Assembly: GCF_030551875.1 (NCBI RefSeq)
Contig: NZ_JAUOZU010000009.1
Location: 124,001 to 188,000, forward strand
Source: Fluviirhizobium alvei
GTDB taxonomy: Bacteria > Pseudomonadota > Alphaproteobacteria > Rhizobiales > Rhizobiaceae
DNA length: 64,000 bases
Reading direction: 5' to 3'
Positions within the stretch are counted from its first letter, which is position 1. Each line of letters begins with the position of its first letter. The translations under genes were made by a program, and so were the position numbers. The notes beneath the pieces are model-generated. The model ran no database searches. It was not told the DNA's origin and was given only the letters and a program-made list of their open reading frames with translations. Positions 1-10,102 of this stretch are shown one piece after another.

Positions 1-2
1 GG

Positions 3-362
3 CGCCAGGTCGGCCGCATCGAGGCCGAACCGCAGGCGTATGATGGTCGCAATTATCCATCCGGTCTTGTGGTGTCGCCGGATGGTCGCTTCCTCTATGT
101 CGCCAACCGTGGCCCGGACCAGATAGCGCAATTCGCCCTTTCGCCGACCGATGGCTGGCCCCACCCGGTCGGATCGGTTCCGTCCGGTGGTGGCTATCCG
201 CGATCGATCAAGCTCGATCCGTCAGGCCGTCTGCTGGCGGTCGCTCATCAGCGATCCGGCGGCCTACGGCTTTTCAGCCGTGATTTTGCGACCGGTCATC
301 TGACACTGATCGAAAATGCCCGCTTCGAGGGTGCCAAAGCGATGGATATGGCGTTCCTTTGA
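3..362 (+). CDS. Lactonase family (YbhE/Pgl-like) beta-propeller protein, 3' part
   Basis: The frame is open from the first base of the window, so the gene starts upstream and only about 119 C-terminal residues are present. Visible blade motifs are SPDGRFLYVANR and LDPSGRLLAVAHQ, the repeated D-G-R/D-P-S-G pattern of the seven-bladed lactonase family that includes 6-phosphogluconolactonase Pgl and 3-carboxymuconate cyclase-like proteins. The substrate cannot be told from this fragment. The gene converges on the hydroxyacid dehydrogenase gene with only 10 bases between the stop codons. Family call is firm, function is not. Confidence 0.8.
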   Translation, partial: RQVGRIEAEPQAYDGRNYPSGLVVSPDGRFLYVANRGPDQIAQFALSPTDGWPHPVGSVPSGGGYPRSIKLDPSGRLLAVAHQRSGGLRLFSRDFATGHLTLIENARFEGAKAMDMAFL

Positions 363-372
363 GCCCTCGGCC

Positions 373-1332
373 TCAATAGCCGGCGCCGCGCTCGACGAGA
401 TGTTGTAACGGCTGGCCGCTTTCATAGCGTTCGATCTGGCGTTCGACATGGGCAAAGAGCGCGCTGACATCGGAATCGGCAGCCGTATGCGGCGTCATCA
501 TCACCGTGTCCATTTCCCAGAGAGGAGAAGTCGCCGGAAGCGGTTCGGTTTCGAACACATCCAGAGACGCGCCTTTCAGACGGCCGGAATTCAGCGCCGC
601 GATGATATCTGTTTCCACCTGGCTGCCGCCGCGCCCGGCATTGATGAAGACCGGACCGCCAAGCGGGCCTGAGCGCCGGAGCCTCGAGAAGAGGTCGCCA
701 TTGAAGATGCCGCGCGTTTCCGGCGTCAAGGGCAGCAGGCCGACCAGCATGTCGGTCTTGGCGAGAAAGGCATCAAGGCTTTCGGCCCCATGCATTTCGA
801 CGCCATCGACCGGCTTGCCGCTCTTCGACCAGCCGATGACATTGAAGCCGATCGCCTTCAGCTTGCGGGCCGAATCCGATCCCAGCACGCCCATGCCCAT
901 GATGCCGACGGTGATTTCGGAGGCTTCGGGCTGGACCAGCGGGTTCCAGATCTTCTTGCGCCGATTGCGATCGTAGGCCACCTGCTGGCGAAGATGCATC
1001 AGGCACTGCATCACCACCCATTCGCTCATGCGGGTGGTAAGCGTCGGATCGACGAAACGCACCAGCGGCAGGTCGGGAAGCCCGGGCAGGGTAAGGACGT
1101 GATCGACACCGGCGCCACCTGAAAACAGAACCTTCAACCCGGTCGCGCGCTGAAAGAGATCCGCTTTCGGCTTCCACAACAGCGCATAGGCGGCCTTCGA
1201 GAGATCGGCACCATCATTGGCCGGATCGAGCCGGTTGATCACGCCCCGGCCGGAAAAGGCATGCCGCAAGCCCTCGCGGACCTGTTCCGGATGAAAGTTG
1301 AGATCGACGATGATGGCGGGTTTTTCGGTCAT
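373..1332 (-). CDS. D-isomer 2-hydroxyacid dehydrogenase (GhrA-like glyoxylate/hydroxypyruvate reductase)
   Basis: A 319-residue protein of the NAD(P)-dependent D-2-hydroxyacid dehydrogenase family. The dinucleotide-binding motif GIMGMGVLG lies mid-protein. The catalytic Arg is in INAGRGG, the Glu in VFETEPLP and the His in TPHTAA. Members of the GhrA subgroup reduce glyoxylate and hydroxypyruvate in the cytosol. The frame is open further upstream, but the ATG at 1332 is chosen because AGGA lies 5 bases before it and the protein then begins with a typical beta strand (IIVDLNF). It follows yejF by 7 bases on the same strand, so it is probably the last gene of the yej operon. A role in peptide use is only inferred. 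Confidence 0.85.
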   Translation of the reverse strand: MTEKPAIIVDLNFHPEQVREGLRHAFSGRGVINRLDPANDGADLSKAAYALLWKPKADLFQRATGLKVLFSGGAGVDHVLTLPGLPDLPLVRFVDPTLTTRMSEWVVMQCLMHLRQQVAYDRNRRKKIWNPLVQPEASEITVGIMGMGVLGSDSARKLKAIGFNVIGWSKSGKPVDGVEMHGAESLDAFLAKTDMLVGLLPLTPETRGIFNGDLFSRLRRSGPLGGPVFINAGRGGSQVETDIIAALNSGRLKGASLDVFETEPLPATSPLWEMDTVMMTPHTAADSDVSALFAHVERQIERYESGQPLQHLVERGAGY

Positions 1333-1339
1333 GATGGTC

Positions 1340-2968
1340 CTATTGGTGAACGGCGGCCGTCGCGACGGCCTCGATATTGAAAGCGGCGGCGAGCAGCGCC
1401 TTCGTGTAATCTTCCTTCGGCGCGGCAAACAGGGCATGGGCCGGGCCTGCTTCCACGACCTTGCCCTGCCGCATGACGATGATGTCATTAGCAAGGGCCC
1501 GAACAACCTTGAGATCGTGGCTGATGAACAGATAGGCGAGATCATGCTTGACCTGGAGATCGCGCAGGAGTTCGACGACCTGAGCCTGAACGCTCATGTC
1601 GAGCGCCGAGGTCGGCTCGTCCAGCATGACGAATTTCGGCTTCAGCACCATGGCACGGGCAATGGCAATGCGCTGGCGTTGTCCGCCGGAAAACTCATGC
1701 GGATAGCGGTGCCGGGTTTCAGGATCGAGTCCGGTCTCGGCAAGCGCATTGGCAACCCGTTCATCCCGTTCGTCGTCGGTCAGAGCCGGCTCGTGGATCA
1801 GAAGACCTTCTCCGACGATATCGCCAACCGACATGCGTGGTGAGAGCGACCCATAGGGATCCTGGAAAACGATCTGCATCTGGTGTCGCAGCGGCCGCAT
1901 CTCGGCAAAGTTGAGGCCCTGGATGTCGCGCCCGATAAAGGCAATCCGCCCGTTCGATGAGATAAGGCGGGTCAAGGCCAACCCAAGCGTCGTCTTGCCG
2001 GAGCCGGATTCGCCGACAATGCCCAGCGTGTGGCCAGCCTTGAGCGTGAGATCGACACCATCGACGGCCTTCACATGATCCGTCACCCGCCGGAGGAAGC
2101 CGGTCTTGATCGGGAACCAGACCTTGAGATCGCGGGTCTCCATGATGATGGGTTTGGAGGCATCGGCTGCTGGCGGTTCGCCCTTCGGCTCGGCGGCAAG
2201 CAGATGGCGCGTATAGTCATGCTGCGGATTGGCAAAAATCTCCGCGGTCGGGCCGCTTTCGACGATCTTGCCCTTGGTCATCACGCAGACCCGATCGGCG
2301 AACTTGCGCACGATGCCGAGATCATGGGTGATGAAGAGCATCGACATGCCGTGTTCGGTCTTGAGCTTGGCGAGAAGCTCGAGAATCTGCGCCTGCACAG
2401 TCACGTCGAGCGCGGTCGTCGGTTCATCTGCGATCAGCAATTTCGGCCGGTTGGCGAGCGCCATGGCGATCATCACGCGTTGACGCTGGCCACCCGACAG
2501 TTCGTGCGGGAAGGCACCGAGCCGTTTTTCAGGATCGCGAATGCCGACCTGGGTCAGCAGTTCGATCACGCGCTTGCGCGCCGCTTCCGCGGTCATGATC
2601 TGGTGCAGATGCAGGATTTCTGCGATCTGGCGCTCGATCGAATGGAGCGGATTGAGCGAGGTCATCGGCTCCTGGAAGATCATGGTGATGTCGTTGCCGC
2701 GCACCGCGCGCAAGGTGGCAGCATCGGCTGACATCAGGTCCCTGCCGTCAAACAGGATCTGGCCTGACGGGTGGCTGGCAGCCGGATAGGGCAGGAGCTT
2801 CAGCACCGAATTGGCGGTCACGGATTTGCCGGAACCGGATTCACCCACCAGGGCCACCACTTCGCCCTTCAGAATGTCGAAACTGACATTGTCAACGGCG
2901 AGCGAGGACTTGCCGCCCTGATGGAAGGCAACCGAAAGATCGCGAATGGACAGAAGCGGTTCGGTCAT
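1340..2968 (-). CDS. yejF: Peptide ABC transporter, fused double ATPase YejF
   Basis: A 542-residue ATP-binding subunit with two complete ABC cassettes. Each has a Walker A motif (GESGSGKS, residues about 42-49, and GESGSGKT in the second half), the signature LSGGQRQRV or FSGGQRQRI, and a Walker B with LIADEPT or VMLDEPT. Fused NBDs of this length (E. coli YejF is about 529 residues) power the YejABEF importer, which takes up oligopeptides and microcin C. The start overlaps yejE by 4 bases (ATG inside the yejE end), which implies translational coupling, and GAGGAAG lies 8 bases upstream. Confidence 0.95.
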   Translation of the reverse strand: MTEPLLSIRDLSVAFHQGGKSSLAVDNVSFDILKGEVVALVGESGSGKSVTANSVLKLLPYPAASHPSGQILFDGRDLMSADAATLRAVRGNDITMIFQEPMTSLNPLHSIERQIAEILHLHQIMTAEAARKRVIELLTQVGIRDPEKRLGAFPHELSGGQRQRVMIAMALANRPKLLIADEPTTALDVTVQAQILELLAKLKTEHGMSMLFITHDLGIVRKFADRVCVMTKGKIVESGPTAEIFANPQHDYTRHLLAAEPKGEPPAADASKPIIMETRDLKVWFPIKTGFLRRVTDHVKAVDGVDLTLKAGHTLGIVGESGSGKTTLGLALTRLISSNGRIAFIGRDIQGLNFAEMRPLRHQMQIVFQDPYGSLSPRMSVGDIVGEGLLIHEPALTDDERDERVANALAETGLDPETRHRYPHEFSGGQRQRIAIARAMVLKPKFVMLDEPTSALDMSVQAQVVELLRDLQVKHDLAYLFISHDLKVVRALANDIIVMRQGKVVEAGPAHALFAAPKEDYTKALLAAAFNIEAVATAAVHQ

Positions 2969-4083
2969 TGGAATGTCTTCCTCGGATCGAAAGCGTCACG
3001 CACGGCCTCGCCAACGAAGATCAGCAGCGACAGCATGAAGGAGAGGGTGAAGAAGGCCGTGAAACCCAGCCATGGCGCCTGCAAGTTCTCCTTGGCCTGT
3101 CCGACCAGCTCGCCAAGCGAGGGTGAGCCGGGCGGCAGCCCGAAGCCGAGGAAATCGAGCGACGTCAGCGTCGAGATCGAGCCGGACAGGATGAAGGGCA
3201 GGAAGGTCAGTGTGGCGACCATGGCGTTGGGCAGCACATGCCGCCACATGATGGTGCCGTTGCCCACCCCGAGCGCGCGTGCGGCCCGCACATATTCGAA
3301 ATTGCGGGCCCGAAGAAACTCCGCCCGCACGATGCCGACAAAGCCCGTCCAGGAGAAGAGCAAAAGAATGCCGAGAAGCACGAAGAAACCCGAGGGCAGG
3401 ATCGCCGCCATGATCATCAGGATATAGAGCACCGGCATCGAGGACCAGATTTCGATGAACCGCTGCATCAGAAGATCGATCGTGCCGCCGAAATAGCCTT
3501 GCACTGCGCCCGCCGCGACACCGACGACAGCGGAAAGCAGCGTCAGCGACAGGCCGAACAGCACCGAAATCCGGAAGCCGTAGATCACGCGAGCCAGCAC
3601 ATCGCGGGCCTGGTCGTCGGTCCCCAGCCAATTGAGGTTACCGAGCCGGCAAGCCGGGTCGGCCAAGCCTTGGGCATAACCGGCACAGACTTCATCCTCT
3701 GCCATCAGCCACCAGGGCGCCGTCGGCGCCGACTTGGGAATGTTCGAGTTCGGTGTCTGGTAGGAATAGCGGATCGGCGGCCAGATCATCCAGCCATTGG
3801 CATCGATCTCGCTGACGATTTCTTCCGACCGGTAGTCGGTAACGGCAAGGAAGCCGAGTTCGCCGAGGAATTTCTCTTCCGGATAATCGACGAGCACTGG
3901 AACCAGGATCTCGCCCTTGTAGGAAACGATGATCGGCTTGTCGTTGGCGATGAATTCTGCAAACAGGCTGAGGCCGAACAGGATCATGAAAATCCAGAAG
4001 GAGAGATAGCCTCTCCGGTTGGCCTTGAAATTCTGCAGGCGGCGCGCGTTGATCGGGGTAAGCGTGGGATGAAGAAATGACAT
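2965..4083 (-). CDS. yejE: Peptide ABC transporter permease YejE
   Basis: A 372-residue inner-membrane permease with an N-terminal segment (LSFWIFMILFGLSLFAEFI, about 27-45), a long periplasmic loop and a C-terminal BPD_transp_1 domain. The EAA-type loop reads RALGVGNGTIMWRHVLPNA. This matches the YejE/OppC type of second permease. The Shine-Dalgarno AAGGGAGG sits 6 bases before the ATG and only one base separates it from the yejB stop. It forms the channel with YejB. Confidence 0.94.
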   Translation of the reverse strand: MSFLHPTLTPINARRLQNFKANRRGYLSFWIFMILFGLSLFAEFIANDKPIIVSYKGEILVPVLVDYPEEKFLGELGFLAVTDYRSEEIVSEIDANGWMIWPPIRYSYQTPNSNIPKSAPTAPWWLMAEDEVCAGYAQGLADPACRLGNLNWLGTDDQARDVLARVIYGFRISVLFGLSLTLLSAVVGVAAGAVQGYFGGTIDLLMQRFIEIWSSMPVLYILMIMAAILPSGFFVLLGILLLFSWTGFVGIVRAEFLRARNFEYVRAARALGVGNGTIMWRHVLPNAMVATLTFLPFILSGSISTLTSLDFLGFGLPPGSPSLGELVGQAKENLQAPWLGFTAFFTLSFMLSLLIFVGEAVRDAFDPRKTFQ

Positions 4084-4084
4084 C

Positions 4085-5179
4085 TCAAACCTCCCTTCTG
4101 TCGAAATCGATGCGCGGATCGACCCAGGTGTAGATCAGGTCGGAGACCAGCGACACGACAAGGCCCATCAGCGAAAAGATGTAGAGCGTGCCGAAGACGA
4201 TCGGGTAGTCGCGCTTGAGGATCGCTTCATAGCCCATGCGTCCCAGCCCATCGAGCGAGAATATCGTCTCGATCAGCAGCGATCCGGAGAAGAAGGCGCT
4301 GATGAAGGCGCCGGGGAAACCCGCAATCACGATCAGCATCGCATTGCGGAACACATGGCCATAGAGAACGCTGTTTTCGGTCAGGCCCTTGGCGCGCGCG
4401 GTCACCACATATTGCTTGCGGATTTCATCGATGAAGGAGTTCTTGGTCAGAAGCGTGGTCGTGGCAAAGGCCGAAACCAGCATTGCCGTGATCGGCAAGA
4501 CCATGTGCCAGGCATAATCGAGGATCTTCTCCCACCAGGACAGGCTGCTGAAATTGTCCGAAACGATCCCCCGAAGCGGAAACCAGTCGAAGAACGATCC
4601 GCCGGCGAAGAGCACGATGAGCAGGATGCCGAACAGGAAGCCCGGAACCGCATAGCCGATGATGATCAGGCCCGAAGTCCAGATATCGAATGTGGACCCG
4701 TCCGAAACCGCCTTCTTGATTCCGAGTGGTATGGAGACGGCATAGGAAATCAGCAGGATCCAGAGACCGAGCGAGATCGAGACCGGCATCTTTTCCTTGA
4801 TCAGATTGATGACGCTTTCGTTACGGAAGAAGCTCTCGCCGAAATCGAAGCGCGAGTAGTTCCACATCATCTCGCCGAACCGCTGCCAGGCCGGCTTGTC
4901 GAAGCCGAACTGCTGCTCGAGCTTCTTGATCAGGGCAGGATCGAGACCCTGCGCGCCCTTGTATTTGCTCGACATGTCGCCCGCATCCATGCCGCCGACG
5001 CCGAGTTCGTTTCCTCCGCCGGTCAACCGGTCACCGCCACTGTCCTGACCGGTGATTTCGGCGATGATCTGTTCGACAGGACCGCCTGGGGCGAACTGGA
5101 TGATGATGAAGGAAAGCAGCATGATGCCGACCAGCGTCGGGATCATCAGCAACAGTCGTCGAAGAATATAGGCGCCCAA
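4085..5179 (-). CDS. yejB: Peptide ABC transporter permease YejB (TTG start)
   Basis: A 364-residue permease, the same length as E. coli YejB as I recall it. The N-terminus [15 protein letters not shown] is the family hallmark and is encoded directly after a TTG codon at 5179. A strong GGGAGG lies 5 bases before that TTG, so TTG is the likely true start. BPD_transp_1 motifs follow, including the EAA loop [23 protein letters not shown] in the cytoplasmic loop. A Gly/Asp-rich insertion (about residues 43-70) follows the first membrane segment. It lies 128 bases after yejA in the same operon. Confidence 0.93.
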   Translation of the reverse strand: MGAYILRRLLLMIPTLVGIMLLSFIIIQFAPGGPVEQIIAEITGQDSGGDRLTGGGNELGVGGMDAGDMSSKYKGAQGLDPALIKKLEQQFGFDKPAWQRFGEMMWNYSRFDFGESFFRNESVINLIKEKMPVSISLGLWILLISYAVSIPLGIKKAVSDGSTFDIWTSGLIIIGYAVPGFLFGILLIVLFAGGSFFDWFPLRGIVSDNFSSLSWWEKILDYAWHMVLPITAMLVSAFATTTLLTKNSFIDEIRKQYVVTARAKGLTENSVLYGHVFRNAMLIVIAGFPGAFISAFFSGSLLIETIFSLDGLGRMGYEAILKRDYPIVFGTLYIFSLMGLVVSLVSDLIYTWVDPRIDFDRREV

Positions 5180-5279
5180 TCAGGCCTCCCGGTCAAATTC
5201 AGTCATGAGGAAGCTAGCCGCGAACACGGCTCTTCCCGGAATTGTTCCTGCGGTCTGGCTGATTCGCCTTTCCGGAACA

Positions 5280-5295
5280 TGGTGTAGTGACACCA
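5280..5295. repeat. Perfect hairpin between yejA and yejB
   Basis: TGGTGT-AGTG-ACACCA is a perfect 6-bp inverted repeat 13 bases after the yejA stop on the minus strand. There is no T-run, so it is not a standard terminator. It could stabilise the yejA part of the transcript or attenuate read-through to the permease genes, as is common after binding-protein genes. That role is inferred. Confidence 0.4.
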
Positions 5296-5307
5296 AATTC
5301 ATGCCGG

Positions 5308-7137
5308 TCATGGGGCTTTCGACCACCAGATCGACGGGAAACCGGTCGAATAGGTCGGATAATCTGCCGGATGCTCGAACTTGTCCCAGTAGGCGAGGCG
5401 GCTGTTGCGGAGCGTGTAGCTCGGCACAACGAAGTGGTGGTGGAGTAGCACCCGGTCAAGAGCCTTGACTGCGGCATGCTGGGTCTCGATCGTATCGGCA
5501 AAGATGACCTTCTGGATCAGTTGATCGATCGCCGGGTCGGAAATGCCGGCATAGTTCTGCGTCCTAGGCGTGGCTGCCGATTTCGAGCCCCAATATTCGG
5601 CCTGTTCGTTGCCGGGATTGAGCGACTGGCCCCAACCGGAATAGAGCACATCGAAATCGCGGTTGAGGGCGCGTTCCTGGAATTGCGACGAATCGACCGA
5701 GCGGACGGTGGCGCTGACGCCGATCCGCTTGAGGTTGGCGGCAAAGGGAAGCGCCACCCGCTCGATGATCGGCGTATTGAGCATGATCTCGAAGGCAAAC
5801 GGCTCGCCGGTCTTGGTGTTGACCATCTTGCCGCCGCGGATCTCGTATCCGGCCTGTTTGAAGAGGTTGACGGCCTGGCGAAGGTTTTCGCGGAACTTCT
5901 TCGGATCGCCGCCAACCGGGTTCTTGTATTCCTCGGTGAAGACGGTTTGTGGAACCTTGTCCTTCACTTCGTTGAGGATTTCGAGCTCCTTGCCTTGCGG
6001 CAGACCCGACGATGCAAGCTCGGTGCCGTAGAAATAGGAGTTCACGCGCTTATACTGCTGGAAGAAGATCGTACGGTTCAGTTCTTCGAAATCGAAAGCA
6101 TAGTTGAGCGCCTCGCGAACGCGATCGTCCTTGAACTTCTCCTTCCTCAGGTTGAGAATGAAGCCGACCATGACGCCGGAGTTGCGATAATCGTTGTCGG
6201 GCGTCTCCCGCTTGATCCGTCCATCGGTGACGGCAGGGAAATCATACTGGGTTGCCCAGCGCTTTGCTTCGTTTTCATCCCAGAAATCCACAGAACCGCC
6301 CCGGAAGGCTTCAAACTCGACATTGCGGTCGGAGAAGTAGGTATAGGTCAGCGTCCGGAAGTTGTTATAGCCGATATTGACGTTGAGATCGCGCCCCCAA
6401 TAGTCATCGCGCAATTCGTAGCGGAGGGTTGCACCTGCATTAACGGCTGTGATCTTGTAGGGCCCCGACCCCATGACCGGCTCGAGTGTCGTTGCTGCGA
6501 TGTCGCGCTTCTTGCCTTGCGCATCGGTGCCTTCCCACCAGTGCTTCGGCAGGATCAGCAAGTCACCCATGATGTTGGGCAGTTCGCGATTGCCCTTGAG
6601 GTCGAACTTGAAGGTAATCTCACGCTCGCCAGTTTTTTCTGCGCCGGTCACATGCTGATAATAGAAGTACTTGCTCTGGTCATGTTCCTTGGCGGCGTTG
6701 AAGGAGAAGATCACATCCTCCGGCGTCACCGGCTTGCCGTCTGCCCAGGTCGCCTTGGGATTGAGACGGAAGGAAACGGAGGAAAAATCCTCCGGATGCG
6801 AGACCGCTTCCGCCAGAAGCCCATAGTTGGAGAAAGGCTCGTCGAGCGAGCGTTTCATCAAAGGTTCGAACACAAGGCCGAGGCCAGTCGCGAGGTTGCC
6901 CTTGTTGAGCAGCGGATTGAAAGTGTCGAACGTTCCAAGCTCGGAAAGATTGACGCTTCCGCCCTTGGGCGCTTTCGGGTTCACATAGTCGAAATGGACG
7001 AAGCCCGGCTTGTATTTGAGTTCGCCGATCGTGGCGATACCGATATCCCAGTCCGCCGCTCTGGCCATGTTTGCCGTGGGTAACAGAACCGAGAGGGCCG
7101 CCAATGCGAACATCAGTTGTCTCGGTTTTCTGACCAT
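5308..7137 (-). CDS. yejA: Periplasmic peptide-binding protein YejA (SBP family 5)
   Basis: A 609-residue extracellular solute-binding protein. An N-terminal signal peptide (KPRQLMFALAALSVLLPTA, cleavage near AARA-AD) sends it to the periplasm. SBP_bac_5 features follow: GTFDTFNPLL near the start, FEPLMKRSL, and SFRLNPKATWADGKPVTPEDV, which is typical of OppA/DppA-type proteins. It delivers peptides to YejBEF. The open frame extends upstream, but ATG 7137 is chosen because AAGGA lies 9 bases before it and the signal peptide begins immediately. It heads the operon yejA-yejB-yejE-yejF-dehydrogenase. Confidence 0.94.
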   Translation of the reverse strand: MVRKPRQLMFALAALSVLLPTANMARAADWDIGIATIGELKYKPGFVHFDYVNPKAPKGGSVNLSELGTFDTFNPLLNKGNLATGLGLVFEPLMKRSLDEPFSNYGLLAEAVSHPEDFSSVSFRLNPKATWADGKPVTPEDVIFSFNAAKEHDQSKYFYYQHVTGAEKTGEREITFKFDLKGNRELPNIMGDLLILPKHWWEGTDAQGKKRDIAATTLEPVMGSGPYKITAVNAGATLRYELRDDYWGRDLNVNIGYNNFRTLTYTYFSDRNVEFEAFRGGSVDFWDENEAKRWATQYDFPAVTDGRIKRETPDNDYRNSGVMVGFILNLRKEKFKDDRVREALNYAFDFEELNRTIFFQQYKRVNSYFYGTELASSGLPQGKELEILNEVKDKVPQTVFTEEYKNPVGGDPKKFRENLRQAVNLFKQAGYEIRGGKMVNTKTGEPFAFEIMLNTPIIERVALPFAANLKRIGVSATVRSVDSSQFQERALNRDFDVLYSGWGQSLNPGNEQAEYWGSKSAATPRTQNYAGISDPAIDQLIQKVIFADTIETQHAAVKALDRVLLHHHFVVPSYTLRNSRLAYWDKFEHPADYPTYSTGFPSIWWSKAP

Positions 7138-7337
7138 CTGTGGCTGTCCTTCCATCATTGTGTTCGAATATTCCTCAGACCAAAACAGATTCATGGCAAA
7201 ATTGCCACAACGCTCCGTCGAATCCGCAAAGATCATGGATTCACCAAATTCGCGAATAAGGGTAAAACTGATTTGCGATGAATGTGCAGCAAGACTGTGG
7301 CGTGCCGTCTTGCGCGCACGATGAAGGGATAGACAGC

Positions 7338-8417
7338 TTGATACGTTCGATTTTCCGGTTTGCCATTATCCTGGCAAGCCTCGTGTCAATCACGGCACAG
7401 GATGCCGTCGCAGCAGACCCGACGCCGGCCAAGAAGCTTTTCGGTTCGGTGACCTTGCCCTCGAAGGGAAATGCGCAATCGCTTGGCTTCTATGCCAAGG
7501 GCTGCCTCGCCGGCGGCATTGCCATTCCTGTCGATGGTCCAGCCTGGCAGGTGCTGCATCTGTCGCGCAACCGTCGCTGGGGTAATCCCGAGATGATCGC
7601 GCTGCTCGAAAGGCTGTCACGCGAAGCCAGCGCCAAGGATGGCTGGCCGGGTCTTCTGGTCGGCGATATTTCCCAGCCTCGCGGTGGGCCGATGCTTTCG
7701 GGTCATGCCTCGCACCAGATCGGTCTCGATGCCGATATCTGGCTGACGCCGATGCCGGATCGCAAGCTGAGCTACGATGAACGCGAGTTCTTTCCGGAAA
7801 ACTCCGTGCTTCGCAAGGGAACGCTCTATGTCGATCCCAACAAGTGGACCAAGGCGCATGCGCGGCTGATCATGCGGGCTGCAAGCTATCCGAATGTCGA
7901 GCGCGTCTTCGTTCATCCCGGCATCAAGAAGAAGCTCTGCGATACCTGGCAGGGCGATCGCTCGCTTCTGTCGAAGGTACGGCCCATCTACGGCCACCAT
8001 TACCATTTCCATATCCGCATGAAATGCCCGGCCGGATCGGTCGGCTGCGAGGATCAGGTGGATCCGCCCAATGATTCCGGCTGCGGCAAGCCCTTGGCCG
8101 AATGGTTCGACAAGCTGCGCCCGCGTCCGGTTGCCAAGCCGAAGAAGCCGGTCAAGCCCACAAAGCCCACCTATCTGACGCTCAACAATCTGCCGAAGGC
8201 CTGTGCGGTGGTGCTCGATGCCAAATCGGTGCCCTCGGCGCAAATGGCAGAATTTGGTCGCTCCGGGGACGTGGCTGTGAATGCCGCTGCCTTTGCTGGA
8301 GATGTGCCAGCAACCAAGTCGGTGGATGCAATCATAGCCGCGACGGAGACGGAGGACATGTCGCTTGTCCCGCAGGGTCGCATTCCGATCCCGCTGCCGC
8401 GACCTCTGCAACCCTGA
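7338..8417 (+). CDS. mepA: Penicillin-insensitive murein endopeptidase MepA (TTG start likely)
   Basis: A LAS-family zinc metallopeptidase that cuts the D-Ala-mDAP cross-links of peptidoglycan in the periplasm. Zinc-site motifs are visible: GHASHQIGLDADIW and GHHYHFHIRMKCP. Pairs of Cys (YAKGC, KKLC, MKCP, SVGCEDQ, SGCGKP) match the disulfides of MepA. The frame also has an ATG at 7278, but its ribosome site is poor. The TTG at 7338 has GAAGGG 9 bases upstream and starts exactly at a signal peptide (IRSIFRFAIILASLVSITA). From TTG the protein is 359 residues. The C-terminus has a Lys/Pro-rich linker (KPKKPVKPTKPT) and an extra tail absent from the E. coli enzyme. Confidence 0.9.
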   Translation: MIRSIFRFAIILASLVSITAQDAVAADPTPAKKLFGSVTLPSKGNAQSLGFYAKGCLAGGIAIPVDGPAWQVLHLSRNRRWGNPEMIALLERLSREASAKDGWPGLLVGDISQPRGGPMLSGHASHQIGLDADIWLTPMPDRKLSYDEREFFPENSVLRKGTLYVDPNKWTKAHARLIMRAASYPNVERVFVHPGIKKKLCDTWQGDRSLLSKVRPIYGHHYHFHIRMKCPAGSVGCEDQVDPPNDSGCGKPLAEWFDKLRPRPVAKPKKPVKPTKPTYLTLNNLPKACAVVLDAKSVPSAQMAEFGRSGDVAVNAAAFAGDVPATKSVDAIIAATETEDMSLVPQGRIPIPLPRPLQP

Positions 8418-8431
8418 CCACGCGAGAATCG

Positions 8432-8470
8432 ATGCCCCGCAGACAGCTGATGCGGGGCATTTTGTTTTTC
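8432..8470 (+). terminator. Intrinsic terminator after mepA
   Basis: A 10-bp perfect stem, ATGCCCCGCA / TGCGGGGCAT, with a 9-base loop is followed directly by TTTGTTTTT. It lies 15 bases after the mepA stop and separates it from guaB. Confidence 0.9.
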
Positions 8471-8605
8471 CCGCGATTTCATCGAAATTTCATCGAAGCA
8501 CCTGTTCCCTTCGCCAACTGAACATGGTACCAGCCCTCGTCATCTTCCGATCGCTATTTGCCGCGCAGCACCCAGCTGTTGTTGGCCCACATCAAGGAAC
8601 ATGGC

Positions 8606-10102
8606 ATGGCCCGCATCATCGAAACCTTCACCGGTCACGAAGCTCTCACCTTCGATGACGTGCTTCTGCAGCCCGGTCACTCCGAGATCATGCCGGGGCA
8701 GACCAACATCACCACCCGCATCGCCCAGGATTTCGAGCTTAATCTGCCGATCCTGTCCGCAGCGATGGATACGGTCACCGAAGCGCGTCTCGCCATCGCC
8801 ATGGCTCAGGCCGGCGGCATTGGCGTCATTCACCGCAACCTGACACCGGAAGAGCAGGCCGAACAGGTTCGCCAGGTCAAGAAGTTCGAAAGCGGCATGG
8901 TCGTCAATCCGGTCACCATCAACCCGGATGCGACGCTCGCCGAAGCGCTGGCGCTGATGAAGGCGCATGGCATTTCTGGCATTCCGGTGGTCGAAAGCCA
9001 CGGCGGCGGTCGCACCGGCCGCCTCGTCGGCATTCTCACCAACCGCGATGTCCGTTTCGCCTCCAACCCGAACCAGAAGGTGTTCGAGCTGATGACGCGC
9101 GAAAACCTCATCACGGTGAAGGAAAATGTCGAGCAGGGCGAAGCCAAGAAACTGCTGCACCATCACCGGATCGAAAAGCTGCTGGTTGTCGATGATGCCG
9201 GCCACTGCATCGGCCTCATTACCGTCAAGGATATCGAAAAGAGCCAGCTCAATCCGAATGCGTCCAAGGATGCCCAGGGACGCCTGCGCGCCGCTGCCGC
9301 AACCTCGGTGGGTGACGACGGTTTCGAACGCGCCGAACGGCTGATCGATGCCGGCGTCGATCTGCTCGTGATCGATACTGCGCATGGCCATTCCCAGCGC
9401 GTTCTCGATGCGGTCACCCGCGCCAAGAAGCTCTCGAACTCCGTTCGCATCATGGCCGGCAATGTCGCCACCCCGGCCGGAACACAGGCGCTGATCGATG
9501 CCGGTGCCGATGTGATCAAGGTCGGGATCGGTCCGGGCTCGATCTGCACCACCCGCATCGTTGCCGGCGTCGGCGTGCCGCAGCTTGCAGCCGTTATGGG
9601 TGCCGTCGATCAGGCCAACAAGTCCGGCATTCCTGTGATCGCGGATGGCGGCATCAAATTCTCGGGCGACCTTGCCAAGGCAATTGCCGCCGGCGCCTCG
9701 GCCGTCATGGTCGGTTCGCTTTTGGCCGGTACGGATGAAAGCCCGGGCGAGACCTATCTCTATCAGGGCCGCTCCTTCAAGGCTTACCGCGGCATGGGTT
9801 CCGTCGGCGCCATGGCGCGCGGCTCGGCCGATCGTTATTTCCAGGCCGAAGTGCGCGATACGCTGAAGCTGGTGCCGGAAGGGATCGAAGGTCAGGTTCC
9901 CTACAAGGGTCCGGTCTCTGCCGTGCTTCACCAACTCGCCGGCGGTTTGCGTGCCGCCATGGGTTATGTCGGCGGCAAGGATATCGCCGATTTCCAGGAA
10001 AAGGCCACCTTCGTCCGCATTTCCGGCGCCGGTTTACGCGAAAGCCACACCCATGGCGTGACGATCACCCGCGAAAGCCCCAACTATCCGGGCGGTGCAT
10101 GA
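8606..10102 (+). CDS. guaB: IMP dehydrogenase
   Basis: A 498-residue enzyme that oxidises IMP to XMP with NAD, the committed step to GMP. The TIM barrel is interrupted by a tandem CBS pair (about residues 95-210, [19 protein letters not shown] and [18 protein letters not shown]). The catalytic loop [11 protein letters not shown] carries the Cys, and the flap region [12 protein letters not shown] is present. ATG 8606 is chosen because AAGGA lies 7 bases upstream, although the frame is open earlier. The stop overlaps the next gene by ATGA, so at least that gene is co-translated. Confidence 0.97.
   Translation: MARIIETFTGHEALTFDDVLLQPGHSEIMPGQTNITTRIAQDFELNLPILSAAMDTVTEARLAIAMAQAGGIGVIHRNLTPEEQAEQVRQVKKFESGMVVNPVTINPDATLAEALALMKAHGISGIPVVESHGGGRTGRLVGILTNRDVRFASNPNQKVFELMTRENLITVKENVEQGEAKKLLHHHRIEKLLVVDDAGHCIGLITVKDIEKSQLNPNASKDAQGRLRAAAATSVGDDGFERAERLIDAGVDLLVIDTAHGHSQRVLDAVTRAKKLSNSVRIMAGNVATPAGTQALIDAGADVIKVGIGPGSICTTRIVAGVGVPQLAAVMGAVDQANKSGIPVIADGGIKFSGDLAKAIAAGASAVMVGSLLAGTDESPGETYLYQGRSFKAYRGMGSVGAMARGSADRYFQAEVRDTLKLVPEGIEGQVPYKGPVSAVLHQLAGGLRAAMGYVGGKDIADFQEKATFVRISGAGLRESHTHGVTITRESPNYPGGA

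Noticed and set aside
5476-7083. A 535-residue open frame on the plus strand opposite yejA
   Set aside because: It is antisense to a fully recognisable binding-protein gene, and its protein is low-complexity with no family motif. High-GC antisense frames of this kind are common.
8540-9934. A 464-residue frame on the minus strand opposite guaB
   Set aside because: It mirrors the codon bias of guaB, has no ribosome site or family motif and would exclude a certain gene.
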